In this document: positions 13,515 to 16,650 of the stretch, in pieces
Position numbering within the stretch: position 1 is the first letter of the stretch
How the letters are laid out: every line of letters begins with the position of its first letter
Origin: Helicobacteraceae bacterium
GTDB taxonomy: Bacteria; Campylobacterota; Campylobacteria; Campylobacterales; SZUA-545
DNA length: 16,650 nt
Direction of reading: 5' to 3'
NCBI GenBank assembly: GCA_011390075.1
Contig: JAABTA010000003.1
Location: 1 to 16,650, forward strand
Program-made: the position numbers and the translations under genes
Notes under the pieces: model-generated
What the model saw: only the letters and a program-made list of their open reading frames with translations
Told to the model about the DNA's origin: nothing
The model's database searches: none

Positions 13515-14917
13515 TTCCAATTTATGAACAAGTCACAGACCTAGACCAAAGAGCGGTTGAGCAATACTTTATGAATGAAGCTATCTTAATGGAGCACGCC
13601 TCCCTAGGGCTTCTAGCAGAGATAACAAAACGATTTGACTCTGGAGAGGTTTTGATTGTTTGTGGCTCTGGAAACAACGGAGGAGATGGGCTTGTGCTCT
13701 CAAGACTACTGCTCACCCACGGGTTTCATCCAATTATCTTTTTGCCCAATCACATGAGCTCAGAAGTTGGGGCGAGCCAACTGAATATTTTAAAGGCATT
13801 AGGAGCTACTTTTGTCAATGAAATTGACTCCATTTCCAAAGCAGATATCGTTGTGGACTGTCTTTTTGGCAGTGGACTTAATAGAAAGCTAGAACACTGG
13901 GCAGCCTCATTAATTACAAAAATGAACGCTATTAAAGGCTTTAAGATCTCGTGTGACATTCCAAGTGGCATTCAAAAAAATGGAGAAGCCGAAACGGCTT
14001 TTAAAGCCGATGTCACTGTGACAATGGGCGCTGCTAAATTGGCTCTTTTTGTAGATAGCGTGAAAGATCTTGTGGGGGATATTGTGATTAAAGATCTAGG
14101 CATTCCAACATCTGCATACACTGTGACTAGTGAGTATTATCTTTTAGAAAGACAAGATCTAAAGCTCCCAAAAAGATTAGGAAGAAAAAACACCCACAAA
14201 GGTAGCTACGGACACTTAAGTGTAATTATGGGGAACATGCATGGCGCTGCGCTTATGTCGGCTATTGCTGCTATTAAGTTTGGTGCAGGTTTGGTCACAG
14301 TGGTGGTCAAAGACTCCTATCAAGTCCCGCCCGAGCTGATGCAGAGTAAAAAAATCCCCCCTAACTCTAATGTGGCTGTTCTTGGAATGGGGCTTGGGGA
14401 TAAATATATTCATGAAGAGTTGCGAAACATTCTTGAGGCAAGAGTGGCAGTTATTGACGCGGATCTCTTCTCTGATCCTTTTATTGTTGAGATCTTAGAG
14501 AATAAAAAAGATCTTGTCTTAACTCCCCACCCCAAAGAGTTTGCCTCTTTGCTCTCTCTTCTAGGCTACAACAATATCGACACAGAGACAGTCCAGAGAA
14601 AACGATTTGCCCTTGCCAAAGAATTTAGCAAAAACTTTCCTGATGTGGTACTGCTTCTCAAGGGTAGCAACACAATTATCGCCCAAAATGGAGTGCTCCA
14701 CATTAACAATATTGGCACATCTGCATTGGCAAAAGGTGGCAGTGGCGATGTTTTAGCAGGACTTATTGCCGCACTCATCGCACAAGGCTACGACAGACTA
14801 GACGCAACTATCAGCGCCTCTTTAGCCCACTGCATTGGCGCTACGAACTACAAGGGCAACGACTTTGCCCTCACCCCTGTAGACTTAATTGAAGAGGTGG
14901 CTAAGCTAGATCTTTAG
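13511..14917 (+). CDS. nnr: Bifunctional NAD(P)H-hydrate epimerase / ADP-dependent NAD(P)H-hydrate dehydratase
   Basis: A 468-residue metabolite-repair enzyme (E. coli Nnr is about 515). The N-terminal YjeF_N epimerase domain (about 1-210) interconverts S- and R-NAD(P)HX; the C-terminal kinase-like domain (about 215-468) dehydrates S-NAD(P)HX back to NAD(P)H using ADP. Seen: MEHASLG (27-33), CGSGNNGGDG (51-60), VVDCLFGSGL, SCDIPSGI (about 147-154), KGSYGHLSVIMG at the second domain's start, TPHPKEFASL (about 338-347), LLLKGSNTII and LAKGGSGDVLAG (about 406-417), the ATP/ADP-binding and catalytic-Asp motif of the ribokinase-like fold. It starts inside the stop codon of the lipoprotein gene (ATGA). 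Its 3' end overlaps the convergent pglB by 12 bases with no terminator hairpin between. Confidence 0.96.
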   Translation: MIPIYEQVTDLDQRAVEQYFMNEAILMEHASLGLLAEITKRFDSGEVLIVCGSGNNGGDGLVLSRLLLTHGFHPIIFLPNHMSSEVGASQLNILKALGATFVNEIDSISKADIVVDCLFGSGLNRKLEHWAASLITKMNAIKGFKISCDIPSGIQKNGEAETAFKADVTVTMGAAKLALFVDSVKDLVGDIVIKDLGIPTSAYTVTSEYYLLERQDLKLPKRLGRKNTHKGSYGHLSVIMGNMHGAALMSAIAAIKFGAGLVTVVVKDSYQVPPELMQSKKIPPNSNVAVLGMGLGDKYIHEELRNILEARVAVIDADLFSDPFIVEILENKKDLVLTPHPKEFASLLSLLGYNNIDTETVQRKRFALAKEFSKNFPDVVLLLKGSNTIIAQNGVLHINNIGTSALAKGGSGDVLAGLIAALIAQGYDRLDATISASLAHCIGATNYKGNDFALTPVDLIEEVAKLDL

Positions 14918-16650
14918 CTTATACACCTTGGCATACGGGCTCTTTGATACTGGCTCAAAAAGATCTTTATCGTAGTTTTCAAAAACGAAAAGTTGGATGT
15001 AGGTGGAGTTTAGCATGGCATCATCTAAAACTAAAAAGGTGTTGTAGCTTTGTAAAAAGATGATATTTAATAATCCATCAGGTCTGACTCTTTGCTCTTT
15101 TTTTATAAGTCTTTGCTGATTGTCATAGGAAACTGTATAAAAACTCTTTATTGGAACTTGTTGGTTGCCACTAAGGGCGATCATCCCTTGATTTTGAATG
15201 ATAACGCTCCCGTCACCTAGCTGTATCTGATTGCCATTGCTTTGAAAATAGGTATTAGCTGAGAAATACTTTTGTCTATATCGCTCTCCTGTGGTTATAT
15301 CAAGATTGCTAAATAGCGCTACGGTAGGAAAGATATTGAGCATTCTATGAGGAAGATAGAGAAACACATCCCGTGTCTTTTTGGTTTTTGAGATATCTAT
15401 AGATGAGAGATCTTGTAAAAAGTTATTTGGATTACTGTAGCCATACTCTTTACTCATCAAAGCTATTGATTCTCCTGTTTTTCTCTCATTGAACTGCTTT
15501 TCAGTAAATTCAACCTCAAGCCTCGCCATTTTTGCTGCTACTTCTTGATCAGGAGTTGTTAGAATTAAACTAGGAGCAAAATTTTGATGTCCGTCATGTT
15601 TGCCGCCATCTACCAAGGTTTTAACATCGGCGTAGTATCTAATTGGAAATCCATAATCCCACCAAGTAACAGCATAATCTTCACTAGATGCTCTTTTGCC
15701 CAAATCATCTAAAACAGCTACTTCTTGCTTATTAAAGACTGTTGGCACCTTATACTCTGCAATGTGCTTAAGATTTGGATAGAGAATAGCCACAGTGGCT
15801 AGTGTCATAAAGAGATACTTACCATATCCTTTTATAAAGCCACCAAGATAGACAATTAAAAAAGCTACTCCTAACGCCATTGCAGGCACAGCATACACTG
15901 TAAATCTAAGACCACTATTGTAAGCTAAAAACCCTAGTCCAACCATTGGAAGAGCTACAATCATCTTTGGATACTTTACAAGTAAAAGCAAAAAACCTAG
16001 AATGCTTACCACAAAAGTAACTGTATGACCACTGATTCTATTGGCAAAAAGCTCAAAAGGAATCGCTCCAGCCTCTCTTACAGTTTGTATCACATTAAAA
16101 AACTGCAGTTGCATATCCGCAGCCACTATTTCTCTAAAAACATACTGCTCTAATTTTGTAAGAATTGGAGCGAGGGCCCCACTAAAAATCATATATAGCA
16201 GTACTGCCCCTAAAAGTGGAAACACAAATTTTTCGACTCTCTCTTTTCCAAAATGAAAAAAAGCGAACAGAGCAAAAATGACAAGAAATTTTGCTACAAA
16301 TGTATGCAAATACGCTGCCGCTAAAATAAACAGTACAAGCTTATAATTGAAAATATTTTTTCTATCAAAAATAAGAGTGTAGAGAAAAACAGCTCCACTC
16401 ATAGCTAAAATAAGTGAGTAGCTCCCGCCATAGTACCATCGATACCCAATAATCAAGAGCGATGTCAGAAGCAAATATCTGTTTTTATTATCGGTAAGAC
16501 AGAGCAGTATTCCCCAAAGAATCAATGTGGGAAAAACAACAACTAAAAGATCTGTATCAAAATAGCCTATCATTGTGCGGTTATAGTAGCTCCATGCAAT
16601 GCCAGCTAAAAGCGCTGCAATAAAACCCATCTTTGTCTGTTTAAGGGCGT
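14906..16650 (-). CDS. pglB: Bacterial oligosaccharyltransferase PglB (STT3 family), N-terminus outside window
   Basis: The frame is open through the window edge (the codons before Met at 16630 read ALKQTK), so this is the C-terminal 580 or so residues; the Campylobacter protein has about 713. PglB moves a lipid-linked glycan to Asn in D/E-x-N-x-S/T sequons in the periplasm. Counting from Met 16630: FDTD (24-27) is the metal-binding motif of an external loop, TVRE (183-186) corresponds to the TIxE motif of EL5, about ten hydrophobic segments fill the first 290 residues, WWDYG (323-327) is the STT3 signature, and MLNI (430-433) corresponds to the MxxI motif that reads the sequon. DVKTLVDGGKH and the C-terminal KVYKLKI also match Campylobacter PglB. 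Upstream genes of a glycan locus may lie beyond the edge. Confidence 0.95.
   Translation of the reverse strand, partial: ALKQTKMGFIAALLAGIAWSYYNRTMIGYFDTDLLVVVFPTLILWGILLCLTDNKNRYLLLTSLLIIGYRWYYGGSYSLILAMSGAVFLYTLIFDRKNIFNYKLVLFILAAAYLHTFVAKFLVIFALFAFFHFGKERVEKFVFPLLGAVLLYMIFSGALAPILTKLEQYVFREIVAADMQLQFFNVIQTVREAGAIPFELFANRISGHTVTFVVSILGFLLLLVKYPKMIVALPMVGLGFLAYNSGLRFTVYAVPAMALGVAFLIVYLGGFIKGYGKYLFMTLATVAILYPNLKHIAEYKVPTVFNKQEVAVLDDLGKRASSEDYAVTWWDYGFPIRYYADVKTLVDGGKHDGHQNFAPSLILTTPDQEVAAKMARLEVEFTEKQFNERKTGESIALMSKEYGYSNPNNFLQDLSSIDISKTKKTRDVFLYLPHRMLNIFPTVALFSNLDITTGERYRQKYFSANTYFQSNGNQIQLGDGSVIIQNQGMIALSGNQQVPIKSFYTVSYDNQQRLIKKEQRVRPDGLLNIIFLQSYNTFLVLDDAMLNSTYIQLFVFENYDKDLFEPVSKSPYAKVYKLKI

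Overview
The window looks like chromosomal DNA of a member of the Campylobacterota (the former Epsilonproteobacteria), possibly of the Sulfurimonas/Sulfurovum kind. This rests on a bacterial N-glycosylation oligosaccharyltransferase (PglB) very close in motif order to the Campylobacter enzyme, an NrdA with an insertion in its catalytic barrel that I associate with this phylum, AT-rich promoters with clear TATAAT boxes but poor -35 boxes, tightly overlapping genes, and two large chemoreceptors. The genus call is inference. Genes fill nearly all of the window: no gene-free stretch exceeds about 150 bases, and I see no rRNA, tRNA, CRISPR array or complete insertion sequence.

Left part (1-2105, plus strand): a compact operon. 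It holds the 3' end of pabB (aminodeoxychorismate synthase), an overlapping class IV aminotransferase that probably completes p-aminobenzoate synthesis (PabC-like), a small soluble protein with an SspB-like segment, and a DedA-family membrane protein. The dedA 3' end overlaps the 3' end of a minus-strand response regulator with degenerate GGDEF and intact EAL motifs (2057-3763), a predicted c-di-GMP phosphodiesterase.

Middle (3922-10548, plus strand): nrdA (class Ia ribonucleotide reductase large subunit) is followed by two chemoreceptors. The first has a long helical periplasmic sensor and the second a Cache-like sensor. Their cytoplasmic domains are near-identical over long stretches, and both end in a similar acidic DDL(K/R)EF tail after a low-complexity linker. 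Strong hairpins end both receptor genes. The second hairpin separates them from the convergent purT (formate-dependent GAR transformylase).

Right part (11822-16650): a minus-strand pair consists of a stand-alone two-HTH protein that looks like the DNA-binding half of an IS630-type transposase, followed 10 bases later by a tiny glycine-rich lipoprotein. The region upstream of the HTH gene carries several dyads and faces a divergent plus-strand pair: a coiled-coil lipoprotein overlapping nnr (NAD(P)HX repair) by ATGA. Last is pglB on the minus strand, cut by the window edge.

Most genes are housekeeping or signalling. The least explained parts are the SspB-like protein, the HTH/lipoprotein pair with its dyads, the shared receptor tail, and a strong excess of the palindrome AGATCT throughout.
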